From contig WELB01000141.1 in the NCBI GenBank assembly GCA_009602725.1, positions 202,160 through 266,159 of the forward strand: DNA of 64,000 bases, in the 5' to 3' direction. The notes under the pieces were generated by a model. It did not search any database. It saw nothing but the letters and a program-made list of their open reading frames with translations, and was not told the DNA's origin. The DNA comes from Spirogloea muscicola (lineage: Eukaryota; Streptophyta; Zygnematophyceae; Spirogloeales; Spirogloeaceae). This document shows positions 10,080 to 20,212 of the stretch, piece after piece. Position numbers and translations under genes: made by a program. Positions within the stretch are counted from its first letter, which is position 1. Every line of letters begins with the position of its first letter.

Positions 10080-12721
10080 TCAAGGATGAATATAGCCTGG
10101 GCCGGGTCCATCAGCAGCAGTTTGTGCTTGATGCAGGCGGACAACTACACAGGTGATGTTGTCTGCGCTCCCTCTGCGAAAAGCTTCGTCTGTAAGGCAC
10201 TTGGCAGCTTCCTGTGCATCGGGAATGGACTGAATCATTGAAACAGCATCCTGCAAACAAAGCAGGATAAGTGTCAGCTATCAAGCACTAGTACAGCACT
10301 CTAGTCCTCCCAAAGCAGTAGCAGTAGCCCCTTGCTGGCCCACGACATCATTCTTTGCTGTCCTGCTTGTGTCAGGAATGCGCTGCACATTATCAGATGT
10401 CAGCACTACATGGTGCTAAAGGTATCTGCATAATGTATATCTGAAGGTGCTCTACAAGTTAGTAGTCTTCCAGAGCAAATACGAAATGGCCATTGTGCAC
10501 AGTCATACAGCACCTGCATATATCCATAACTACTAAAACCCATACTTAAAATAACTACATGCCGAAGCACACCGCAATAGCAAACATAGGAACAGCCCAC
10601 CTGGTTTGAGACTACATCCCACAGGCCATCGCTTGCAAGAACAAGAAATTCATCTTCAGGGGTGAGCATTTCCTCCTGCACCGAGCAGATCATGGAGGGT
10701 AAGAACCCCAACACACACTCACATGGCACAGGAGCGGTGCACCTTCCATTTAACGTCCTCTGAAAAACTTATGGTCAGATAGAGCTGTCTATCAAGTCCA
10801 ATCAGAGACAAAGCGCTGCCGCAATTTTCACATGCAAAAGCAGAACACTTTTGACTCTCACCTGTATCTCTGGCTCTGCTACAACATAACGCTTCAACAG
10901 CCTATCCCCAAATGCACGAGAAACTGCTAGCACCCCACCAACTCGCCATGTGCCTGCATTGCCAACCTGTGTATCCTCAGCAGGTATGTATGTGAAGGCC
11001 TCATGGTCCTTGCAGTATTGTGCAGGGCACAAGTATTGCATTTCTCAAGCAAACCTTCTGTAACATGGTTGACAAGACGTGGTGCTAGTCCAGCCAGCTC
11101 AAGGACTCCTGACGCATTCACATACCTGCCCACATGACAACACCTCCAGCTTCCTCTATGCGTTGCCGTTCATCGTCTCTGTTGGGCTTGTGGTCGGATG
11201 ACAGAGGGGCAGCTGAATGGCAATCAGCAACATTGATCATGTGAGCTCAATGCACTACCAGCAAATGGCAGGCCTTCACAGCCTGTTTAGCTTCTGCTAC
11301 TTGCGCTTCTAGACCTTGTAGACCGGGACAGACAGAGCTAATATGCTTCATCAAAGGACATCTGTACAGCTCAGGTTGCCAAAATCTGGCATGAGAGTCT
11401 TGAGCCTCTGTGCCAGAGCGTAGAAGCCTGTCATGGGCTGGCATAGACGGCCAAAGGGGTATGTAAACACAAACAGTAACTTGAGACACTAACGATCAGC
11501 CATCTCTCAAGCAAGACTTGGCCCACTCTGGAGCAGCCTGCTGAGAAGGCAGTCAGGAACTCTTGCTCACAGCCTGCTGAATGACAACTTAAGTGGCTAC
11601 ACAGGACTTGCTCTACAAGTAACACCATAAGGACCCTTAGCACTAAACATTAGGTCCAGTGACGCATGAGGAGCTCCAGAGGAAGGATGTCACAGTCACT
11701 CACCCTTACCACCCCGGCACATGACTGCTCGTGAATCTCCAACATTCGCCACAAGAAGCTTCTTCCCTACCAACACCGCTGTAGATGCAGTGGAACCAGC
11801 GTCCCGATTTTGTCCATTCTCAGACATCAGGTAGTCCTGATCTGTCTGCTTGTAAGTCTCAGCTGCAGCATTAGGTCAACAACACTATGTTAGGTTGCTA
11901 ATGAGACCCCTCCATACTGCGCCTTCTTAAGACCACCCTGACGAAAGGCAGTGTGGGTTCGCAAAACTTAAAAGGTTAGTGTGAACATGACCAGCCTCTC
12001 AATGACGGATCATATCAAGTCCTTGGCATGCACCAATGCAAGCAAGGGCCAATCGTGAAAAACATGACATGTCAACTCTGAGACTCAGCCAACCAACCTA
12101 TGGCAGCCTTAGGGTCTGTTGAAAAGTTTGGATGGTTCACAAGGTTGTCAAACAGGTGCTTCTGCACATACTCTGCCGCTCTGGAGCCACCGTGACCTGG
12201 CAACCGGGCAATGACATGGTGTCATGGCCAGACCAGTGGCACGACATGGCTGCAGAGTCAAAGTCGTTCTCCAAAGGGTACATAGCAGTAACATAACGGG
12301 GCATCCTCTTTCACGAGGTTAGTGCAAAAGCCGGTTTAATGGAGGCCACTGATGCTGCAGGAGTGCTGGGAGAAGCGTAAGCTGACCGTCGAAGACGCCG
12401 AAGAGGCCAACCAGTTGGCCCCCTATCGGCCGAATTTGAGCATCGTGAAAGTCCTCCATGGATGCCCGCTTGCCGCGCAGCCTCGAGTAGCCATAGCTGA
12501 AGGTCCCATCCTCGCTGGAGACCGAGAGCAGCCCGCAGTCGCGCCGGGCAGTCAAGGAGTGCCATACAAGGGTGGCCGGCAGCGGCGCAGCACCTCTCGG
12601 CAAGTGTTTGAGCGGTGCAGGGGCACCGCACGCACCTGGTGCCGCCGCCGACCGAGGGCGTGGTGCCGCCGCCGGAGCTCGCGTCCTTGGACGACGCGAA
12701 GACGTTGTTGAGCAAATTCAT
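10080..12721 (-). CDS. Protein phosphatase 2C (PPM family)
   Basis: This is a metal-dependent Ser/Thr phosphatase of the plant PP2C type. Eight minus-strand exons fit: 12721-12636, 12514-12387, 12196-12098, 11862-11710, 11212-11126, 10953-10862, 10675-10601 and 10250-10080, giving about 296 aa. All phases agree. Motifs in order are [29 protein letters not shown] (metal-binding Asp); [57 protein letters not shown] (metal-binding Asp); and [10 protein letters not shown]. No transit peptide or membrane segment is seen, so a cytosolic or nuclear enzyme is likely. The short Ser/Gly-rich N-terminus ([19 protein letters not shown]) is typical of the plant clade lacking long N-terminal regulatory domains. 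No abscisic-acid-pathway features are visible. Identification is confident; the substrate is unknown. Confidence 0.9.
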
Positions 12722-13412
12722 GGCGGATAGGCTGCTGCACGACGCCGCCTGCTTCGCATCCCCGCGCACAGCGCGCCCGGCGCGGGGGGCGGGCGCAGCG
12801 GCGGAGGCGGCGGCCGCGNGCGGTTCGAGGCCGAGCCCGGCCGGCCGGGGGGGGGTGCCGCCGCCTTCGCCCGCGCCCGCGGGCCGCTGGAGAGCCCCGC
12901 CCTGGGCCCCGTCTCCCCACGGGCGCCAGAAAGCGGCTGATGACGTTTGAACGAGCCGGGGGGGCAACGAAGCCCTCGCTTGCGGCGCCGGCGCTCTGCG
13001 ACTCGTAGGTACAGTACCAGAGGACCCCGTAGGCATCTCACTGCCCAGTTACCAGGACTTTGAAAGGCTCGCATTATTGGCCTTCCCTTTCATTTCATGC
13101 GCACCGCCTTTCTTCTGCGACGGCACGAGACGGGTGCCCGCTTGGACGGCTCGCAGCAGGCCCGGCGGCGACTCCACCCCAACGCCGTTGGCGCCTCCCC
13201 CTCACCCCGCCCAAGGTCGGTGGGCCCCCCCGCCCCAACATGGCCCTATCGTGCGCCCTCGCCCTCAACAGTGGGTCATGTACGTCATAAGATGTGCTTG
13301 CCGTTGGCCATTCCTCGTCTTCGTTTGGTACAAAAATAATTCCTCAACCCTCACGTCCGGCCGCCCCCCGGCGCCGTTGCAGGGGTTTGGCCCTTCATTG
13401 ACCCTAGGCCCC

Positions 13413-13990
13413 TCAATCGACACTTTCAGCTGCATCGGCCCTCGCTTCCACACCTTACTGGAGTATATTGCAAGTTTGGGATATGCTCGACGTGAGGATA
13501 TGCTTCCAGCTCAGATGGGCATGCCGGCAGCCTACTTGTCGTTCTTGCGTCGTCGAGTGTCAGCTTGTCTGCAGTGAGCTCAGGCTCATGCGTTGCATCA
13601 GAAAGCTGGTCGAGCCTTTGCTGGTAGCCCAAGAGCTTGTCGACTGCCGTCCAGTATTCGAGCATCAGGTAGCGACCTCTATGTGCTGACTCGTGGTTAC
13701 TGAGCGGGTCAGCTTAGCTGCAGGTGACGCACATTTGTCAGTGTGCTTGCCTTCGTACTTGGCCACTCACGGCCCCCCTATCTCTTCATAGACACGCATC
13801 TAGTCATCGTACTGGGCGCTCCCTTCTATTTTCCTCACCCAGGCCACCGGCTTCCTTGGCTGTGCTCCGCTCTCTAGGTTAGCCTGTCCAACTTCAGTGT
13901 CCGCCTCCTTCATCAATTCTTTTCGGGCTGGCTTTCACAGCTGTTGCCCCCGTTGGGAGTGTCACTTCTCCTGAGGCACTAAGATGCCCC
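13413..13990 (+). mobile_element. LINE 3' end, 5'-truncated (type I tail)
   Basis: Homology to the long copy (SIDTF...CIGPRFHTLLEYIASLGYARREDMLPAQMGMP) starts abruptly at about 13413. That frame has an internal stop after SACLQ near 13575. The coding remnant ends SDLYVLTRGY at about 13703, followed by the type I tail and a GGGCTGGCTTTCACAGC hairpin at about 13925-13960. Upstream 12740-13400 is GC-rich PP2C promoter-side DNA with one N at 12819 and no gene that I can support. Confidence 0.75.
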
Positions 13991-14549
13991 TCCAACCCTG
14001 GCTCAGCGGTGCGGTCCTTCTCCAGAGAAAACTTTCTGTAGTGGCATTTCAAGCCATCGTCTCTTCGAAACGAGTCCCTCTTAGCATAGGGCTTCGCTTT
14101 GTGCAGGCCCGCACTTCCATTGCCTTTTGTATTTGCTCTGTATTGACATTGACCTTGCTCGGCTTGGCCTCCCTTTCAATGCATGTGCACCCCCCGCCTT
14201 CTCTCTCTGGTTGCTGCCTCCAGGAGGGCGAAACCGAGTGGTCCCCTGCACTTTGCACCACACGCTGTGCGAGCTGATGCGCGCCCCGAGCAGCCACGCA
14301 TAGTCTCCACAGAACCAGTCTCTTGGGTCACCCAAGACACCCCTGCCTACAATACACACTGCTAAGAGCTGGGCTAATCTACTTTAGCGCCAGAGTACAG
14401 TAGCGGGTCGCGGATCAGCGGCATGTATAACAAGGCATACACCTGCACACAGGGCAAGCGTGCGAACCTTCGACTTAAGTGTCTGACATGGACACAACAA
14501 GTAGGCACAGGCAGAGCAGTAGTCAGATCAAGCTAAGCAAAGCATCTTG
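13991..14549. other. Intergenic, nothing recognised
   Basis: No exon or repeat is recognised apart from LINE-tail edges on the left. The right part probably includes the 3' untranslated region of the minus-strand gene ending at 14550. Confidence 0.3.
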
Positions 14550-17366
14550 CTAGGCTTCGGTCAAGAGTTGCTGCGAAATTACCCCAAGGAGAGCAGCCAC
14601 AAAGAGAATCAGCCCAGTGAGGATGGCTATGGTCTTGTTTACAAATCTCCTCGACCTAACCGAGCTCAAGCTGGAGTCCTGCAGCTTCCGGGCTACTCTG
14701 ACAAGCTGGGCGCTGTTCTTGAGCAAGGAAGCTTCCTCATCTTCAATGTTGCCAAGCAGCACAAGGGCACCAACAAGTTGTCCTGCAGCATGAATAAACT
14801 TACCACGTCCTCAGCACATTGCACCCTTGACATCCTGTAGCCATAAGCACAACTACAAAACCACATATAAAACGACCAGAAACAGTCGCATGCAAAAGAC
14901 AGCAAGCTTCACCGAAGTAAGGAATGAGTGGCTCTACAAATAAGAACTTGCTGGTCCATGGCTGAAAAACAGACCCTCATATGCAGTCCTGAGGCTCCGT
15001 AATGAGTGGACCAACACGTCAATCACCAGTTTTGCTGCCCCCTGGTACTTGCTTGACTTTGTGCCATGCTTTGTGCGAAGGGCCTGGTATTCATGCTTGG
15101 TATCTATGTCAGATCAGTATGTGCCCGTTGTATAATGTTTGCGACCAGCTTATCCATCCACAGACCACAGAACTGTCACATAATGACCTCCATCAGTTGC
15201 TGTACCTGAAGTGTGGTGATAAGTCCGGAAATAAGCACAGGCTGTGGCGTCGTGAGGCTCGTGTTGCTTGTTGTTGCTCGAAGTACCTCATCCTCAGCAC
15301 TCTTGTAGAAGCAGGAGAGCTCTGACACATATTCCTGATCTGTCTCCTGTTGACAGACAAGCAACCATCAACATTGGCTCTCATTTGCTGCTACAAACAG
15401 TCAGTATTCAGGTCACTCATAAATCAAGCAGGGACTTGAGGTCATTCACAGATGCCAATTTCATTGTGACTCCCTTTGTTATTATGCAGGAGAAACATGC
15501 ACGTTTCTGTGGTTCCTGCCACTTTGCTGCACATGCACCTTCATCAAGTCTAACTCGGTGTCCACAACCTATTTGCGTGGCTGCACATAAGTATCAGTGA
15601 GTGACATACAAGTGTTCATTTAAGATTAGGCCCACTACAAAGCCTAGACCAGCTACTCAAGCTACACCAGCTTAGAATACATACTTGCATCAGATCTATG
15701 AGGTCAGGACCCCCCACTTGAGAACTTTGTGCGTCATCAGCACCGCGCTGACTCTCTTCCTGAAGAATGGAAGCAGCACAGAATTTAGTAGCTGCATGTC
15801 CAATGGATGCTGACGACCCAGACTTATTGCTATTGGTTGAGCACAGCGCCTTTGATTCGATTAGCAGGAGATGATGCTTCACAAATCAGCCTGCTAAGTC
15901 CTCACCCATTCTTCCACAAAGGCTTGAAGGCAGTCGCCTTGGCATCTTTGCTGGCTGGTGCAACTTAGAGATCTCCGGCGTGCATTTGAGCCAGCCAGGT
16001 CAGGAAGATCAGCAAGAGCTTTAATAAGGCCTTCTGAATTTATTGCACTGCTATTGGACTGAAATGTTGACTCTGCCCTGCTAATAGACAAGTGCCTCCA
16101 GATACCATGTAGCGAACTTTTTCCCTCAGGAGCCAAAATGGCCTCAAAAGCTTCTGCATTTATCAATGGACGACATGTGAGGTCCACATAGTCGCTTCAA
16201 GGAGCAGCATCGCCCTAGTAACGCCCTGAGATCTAGGTAGTGGACAAACATGTGCTCGGCAATCTAGCCACCAGTGGAACGACTTAGACTACACATAATA
16301 GATTTCGGGCAGGCTTAGCCTGTCAATCGCTGGCCTTTGTCAATTAAATCCAGGGGTGGGGGTTAGTGCAAGCTCAGGACTACCATCGAACAGAAATGGC
16401 AGTACAGAAATATAGATAGATCAAAGTAGAAAAAGGAGGATCAGGCTTTCACCTTGGTCCATGCCAGCAACCACAGCAACAATGACTGCCTCAGGCCTCT
16501 TAAAAATGTCAGGGGCAAGCAACGCATCGACCTGCACATGAATGACAGATGAGTTATCTGCAGCTCTGCGAAGACTATGCATCTGTGGAGTTTCAGACGA
16601 ACCCAGTGGTTGAAGCATTGGTCGAAGCCAATGTAAGATAGGCCCTCTAAGTACCACAACTCAGACCTCCAGAAGTTAGTCCCTGCAGTAAATCAACCTC
16701 ATGTGCCATCCGCCCTTCTCATGTGTGACTACCAATGATGCAGCTCTTTCATCCCGGCAGCTTCTGATGTAACCAGGAACAAACCTGCAATGCAGTGGTG
16801 GAATTAGAGAACGGGATATGACTAGCTAGGAGAGCGGCAATTGCAGCTGCGAAGGCCTGTGGAGTCAAGTCTGCCATCTGCAAAGCACATCAGTCCTGGT
16901 CAGAGCGTCTGCAAGCGATTGTAGGCGCTGGTCGAAAATCTCAAAGCTACAACGCAAGGGGGGCACGTACAGGTTGTAAATCTGACTAGGATACAAGCCA
17001 AGCTCCTCCGGTGGCTGATCATTGCGGTTCTCAACAACAACCGAGTGAGAAGGCTGTAAGGGCATCGCATGCCTGCTCAGAGCTCTTGTCATCGGCTCTC
17101 AGGAACACCCCGTCTCCGTTGTTCCCGTCGTCCAGAAAGAGCACAGCAGGAGCATGCTGGACCTGCAAAGATGTCGCGACACGCCTTTACACCAGCTCTA
17201 AATGCAGCTGGGCGGCTGGACCATTGTCAACGCTCCAACAACGCATGAGGGTGATACCAGGCGAAGCGCAAAGCGAAGTGAAGTTTACCTCACTATCGGC
17301 AAGGGCGGCAACCGCCGCCAGGAGCAGCAGGGATGCAACGGCGAGGACGGGGCGACTGGAGGTCAT
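14550..17366 (-). CDS. Signal-peptide, single-pass membrane protein (DUF7794-like)
   Basis: Nine minus-strand exons fit frame and phase: 17366-17289, 17162-17073, 16877-16785, 16531-16453, 16153-15906, 15876-15685, 15346-15206, 15041-14975 and 14782-14550, giving about 406 aa. Exon 1 encodes a clear signal peptide (LAVASLLLLAAVAALA). Next come VQHAPAVLFLDDG and LLAPDIFKRPEAVIVAVVAGMDQ, a layout that recalls the uncharacterised plant DUF7794 proteins. A serine-rich middle region follows, then a hydrophobic segment VNKTIAILTGLILFVAALLGVI next to the C-terminus. The expected product is a secretory-pathway membrane protein with a large lumenal domain. The intron after exon 2 seems to begin GC (GAGCAG|GCATGC), which is less certain than other junctions. 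Function is unknown, and the family name is from memory rather than a search. Confidence 0.65.
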
Positions 17367-17639
17367 TGCACCGCGCGGCTGTTGTGGACCCTGCTCGGAC
17401 CGAGCCCCACGCTGCTGCGCTTTGATGGAGCCGTCGTCTGCGAGAGGTGGAGGCGCACCGCCCCTCGTCGGCGCTGGCGGCGGCGGCGGCTGCGGCGGCG
17501 GCGGCGGCTGCGGCGGCGGCGGCGACGGCGGCGGCGCAAATCACGGCTCACGGGGATCCAGCCGATTTTTAGTAGTCGTTATTGCCGTCGGCGTGGAAAA
17601 GTATAAGCTCTTCCATGTGAAGCAACGGCTGTGAGATCA

Positions 17640-17840
17640 AGCCCACAAGGAATGATGAAGACGAAGAATGGAGAACTCTTCCAGTAGAAAATTTCGTGAA
17701 TTTGAAACAAACGAAGGCCAAATAGCTAAGTACGAAAGCAAGCACATCTAAAGGCCTACATAACCTACAGTAGATTGACCCGCTTAGTAACCACGGGTCA
17801 AAACGTAAAGGGCGATAGCTGTGATTGGCCATCTCAGGGG
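17640..17840 (-). mobile_element. LINE 3' tail fragment (type I, minus strand)
   Basis: Read on the minus strand this contains 'TTTGACCCGTGGTTACTAAGC' (decayed TRGY plus stop) followed by the GGTCAATCTACTGTAGGTTATGTAG tail and 'GTGCTTGC', as in copy 2 (290-480). It faces away from the plus-strand copy at 17950-18100, so the two form an inverted pair. Confidence 0.6.
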
Positions 17841-17944
17841 AAACGAATGAACAGGCTCCAAGGCCTAGAAGAAGTGGCACTCCCATTGGCACTCCCCCAG
17901 TCCAAACACGCCGACCACCCCGCTTCATATGAGTTCGTCCCCTT

Positions 17945-18100
17945 GGTTTTCCGTTTCTGGCATCTAGTATTCATGCATCGATTAGTGACCTTTGTGTTGT
18001 GACCCGTGGTTATTGAGTGGGTCAATCTGCTGTAGGTTATATATATCTTTTGATGTGCTTGCCTTGTACTTGGCCATTATACACGGAGTTCCCTTGGCTG
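17945..18100 (+). mobile_element. LINE 3' tail fragment (type I, plus strand)
   Basis: The sequence 'CATTCATGCATCGATTAGTGAC...GACCCGTGGTTATTGAGTGG' and the following tail match copy 2 near 290-400 almost base for base. The fragment is cut at about 18090, where a type III LINE fragment begins. Confidence 0.6.
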
Positions 18101-18545
18101 TGGACGTGCACGGGAACTCTCGGGTCCCAGTGGCTCGACCTGCTGGCCAGGCTCGCGCTGCACGCTGTGTCCCACAGGCGAGGTGAGCCGGCCGATTTTA
18201 ACGCCGCTGGCTCGAGGGCCCAAGTCATCGTATGATATTGTCGGTCTCACTTCAGCGGTCCATGGCCCAAGCCGTGCATCTGCGTGCTGGCCGTGCTCTC
18301 GCTGCGGCCTCCGGCTTTTGTCAGGGGGATAGTTTTCCGGCAGCTAGTCTGTCGGATTTGAGGCTCCTCATTCGTAACTACTGAGTGAGTTGTCCATCCT
18401 CCCCCCGTACTGCCATAGCTTCTTCAGGCCCCTTCTTCTTGCCCCTTCGTAGCTGCTAAGCGTTTTTGGGCCCCTTCGAACGTCTGTCAGTTCTTTTCGG
18501 GCTGGGTTTTCACAGCCCTTGCACCCATTGGGAGAAGTGGACAAA
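18090..18545 (+). mobile_element. LINE 3' end (type III tail), plus strand
   Basis: A decayed LINE frame (VDVHG, RRGEPADFNAAGS, then QAVHLRAGRALAAASGF...SLSDLRLLIRNY) ends at about 18381. The tail holds 'CAGGCCCCTTC' blocks and a GGGCTGGGTTTTCACAGCCC hairpin followed by CATTGGGAG. The same sequence returns in reverse at 18580-19340. Confidence 0.7.
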
Positions 18546-18579
18546 GGTTCGAAGGTGCCAAATGACTGAGGGGCCTAAA

Positions 18580-19340
18580 GAAGGAGTGGCTCTCCCAATG
18601 GGGGCAAGCGCTGTGAAAAGCCAGCCCGAAAAGAATTGACAAAGGCTCGAAGGGGCCAAATGACGGAGGGGCCTAAAACGCTATGCAGCTACGAAGGGGC
18701 CTGAAGATGCTATGTCAGAACGGGGGAGGATGGACCACTCGGTAATTACGAGTGAGGAGCCTCAAATCCGACAGACTAGCTGCCGGAAAACAATCCCCCT
18801 GACGAAAGTCGGAGGTCGCAGTGAGAGCACGGCCAGCACGCAGATGCAAGGCGTGGGCCATGGATCGCTGAAGGGAGACCGACAATTGCATACGATATAC
18901 CTGAGCCCACAAGCCAGCGGCGTTGATGTCAGCCTGTTCACCACGCCTGCGGGACATAGCGCGCCGGGCGAGCGTGGCCAGCAGGTCGAGCCACTGGGAC
19001 CCAAGAGCCCCGTGCACGTCCACAGCCAGGACTACACTACAAAGTGCAAGACGGTGCAGAGGGAGATGCAGATGGCTGCTCAGTATCCAGGGGCACGAAC
19101 TAGTCTCCAGCCGGGTGGTCAGAGTGTTTGGGAGCCTTGCTGCGAGCGGCCTTCGCCGCAGCGTGGCCAGCCCGCGAGGCAGAGCGCCCCGGGTTCGAGA
19201 GGCAGAGCGCCCCGGGTTCGAGCGGTCGACCACATCCGTGGTGACCAAATCAGCAATGATGCGCGCCGCCGCCCGGCGTGGACGACACCAGGTCGACGCG
19301 GCGCGTGTGGAGTCCGTCGGCCCTCTGGCCTGAAGCACTC
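18580..19340 (-). mobile_element. LINE 3' end (type III tail), minus strand
   Basis: The minus-strand frame 19338-18715 encodes AVDVHGALGSQWLDLLATLARRAMSRRRGEQADINAAGLWAQVYRMQLS (only the pattern matters), then AHALHLRAGRAL and SLSDLRLLTRNY, the LINE ORF C-terminus. The tail with the GGGCTGGCTTTTCACAGC hairpin lies at 18640-18590. It is a longer sister of the plus-strand copy and is joined to it tail to tail. Confidence 0.7.
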
Positions 19341-19389
19341 AGCAGCTACGAAGGGGCCTGAAGAAGGTGCTGGGCCGGAGCAAGAGTGG

Positions 19390-19620
19390 CTCGCCCATAG
19401 ATAGAAGGCGCGCTGAGCGCTTGAAATGGAAGGGAGGCCAATTCTAGCCACTACATTGTTCAGGCAGAGTCTAGTGCAAACTAAAGAAGGCAACATAATG
19501 TGGAGCCCTACGCTAAGGTGCCTAAGGTAACAGGGTCACACTACTACCAACGGGTGAGAACAAACAAATGCGACAACCTAACTTGGGGAGCTGGAGCGCC
19601 GCCACAAAAGCCGGAGGCCT
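19390..19620 (-). mobile_element. LINE 3' end (type IV tail)
   Basis: On the minus strand this reads from 'CAGGCCTCCGGCTTTTGTGG' into codons for a decayed LTRG terminus. The tail follows, with 'CACCTTAGGCACCTTAG', 'CTCTGCCTGAAC' and 'GGCCTCCCTTTCATTTC'. Sister copies lie at 30290-30530 (-), 47930-48080 (+) and 58970-59180 (-). Confidence 0.6.
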
Positions 19621-19684
19621 GACTTGATGGGGTGTTACCAGCAGTGGCCACATGCGCCGCACTCCTGCTTCCGGGAAGCCAGTC

Positions 19685-20045
19685 TCTCTGACCTAAGGCT
19701 GCTTAGCAGGGGTTACTGAGTGATTTGTAGCTGCTTACTTACTGTTCATTCTCTTTTGGGCTGGCTTTTCTAGCCCCTATCCTCCATGGGCGAGCAATTT
19801 CTTACTTTCTTCTTAGGCTTGTTTTCTTAGTGCTTCCCCTGTCCTCTGTTCATTCCTTTTTGGGCTGGCTTTTTCCAGCCCCTATCCTCAATGGGCGAGC
19901 GCTTCTTCTAGAGGTTACTGAGCGTTCCCTGGCTGATGTCTTAGTCCTGGTCCTTCGTACTCCTCTCACTCCGGCTCCTTCAGACCTTGTCCATTCCTTT
20001 GGGCTGGCCTTTCCCACATACCAGTCAATCTGGCCGCGCTTCCTC
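19685..20045 (+). mobile_element. Stacked LINE 3' tails (type II and copy-1 type)
   Basis: A frame ends SLSDLRLLSRGY with its stop at 19717-19719. A type II tail with hairpins at 19755-19793 and 19859-19902 follows. A second, copy-1-type tail begins near 19910 ('GAGGTTACTGAGCGTTCCCTGG') with its own hairpin at about 19998-20025. Two tails therefore lie in tandem in the same orientation, ending about 170 bases before the LCMT1 start codon. Confidence 0.65.
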
Positions 20046-20212
20046 CGCCACCACCTCCGCCGGCCTGAGGCCGCCGCGACGCGCGCCCGCCGCCGCCGGG
20101 AGCCCGCCGCGCGCCCACGCCGTTTCGGCAGCGCAAGCCGTCGTTGATCTGCTTCGATATTCTCGCTCGTGAGGCAACGTTGCCATTGACCACCTGCCTG
20201 GACTGTCGGCAC

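Noticed and set aside
16865-17092. Open frame inside the DUF7794-like gene (SVVVENRNDQPPEELGLYPSQ)
   Set aside because: It falls in an intron of the phase-consistent model and has no family resemblance.
17293-17551. Poly-Ala and poly-Arg frames on both strands
   Set aside because: Produced by a (GGC)n run; the true coding content is the signal-peptide exon 17366-17289 in another frame.
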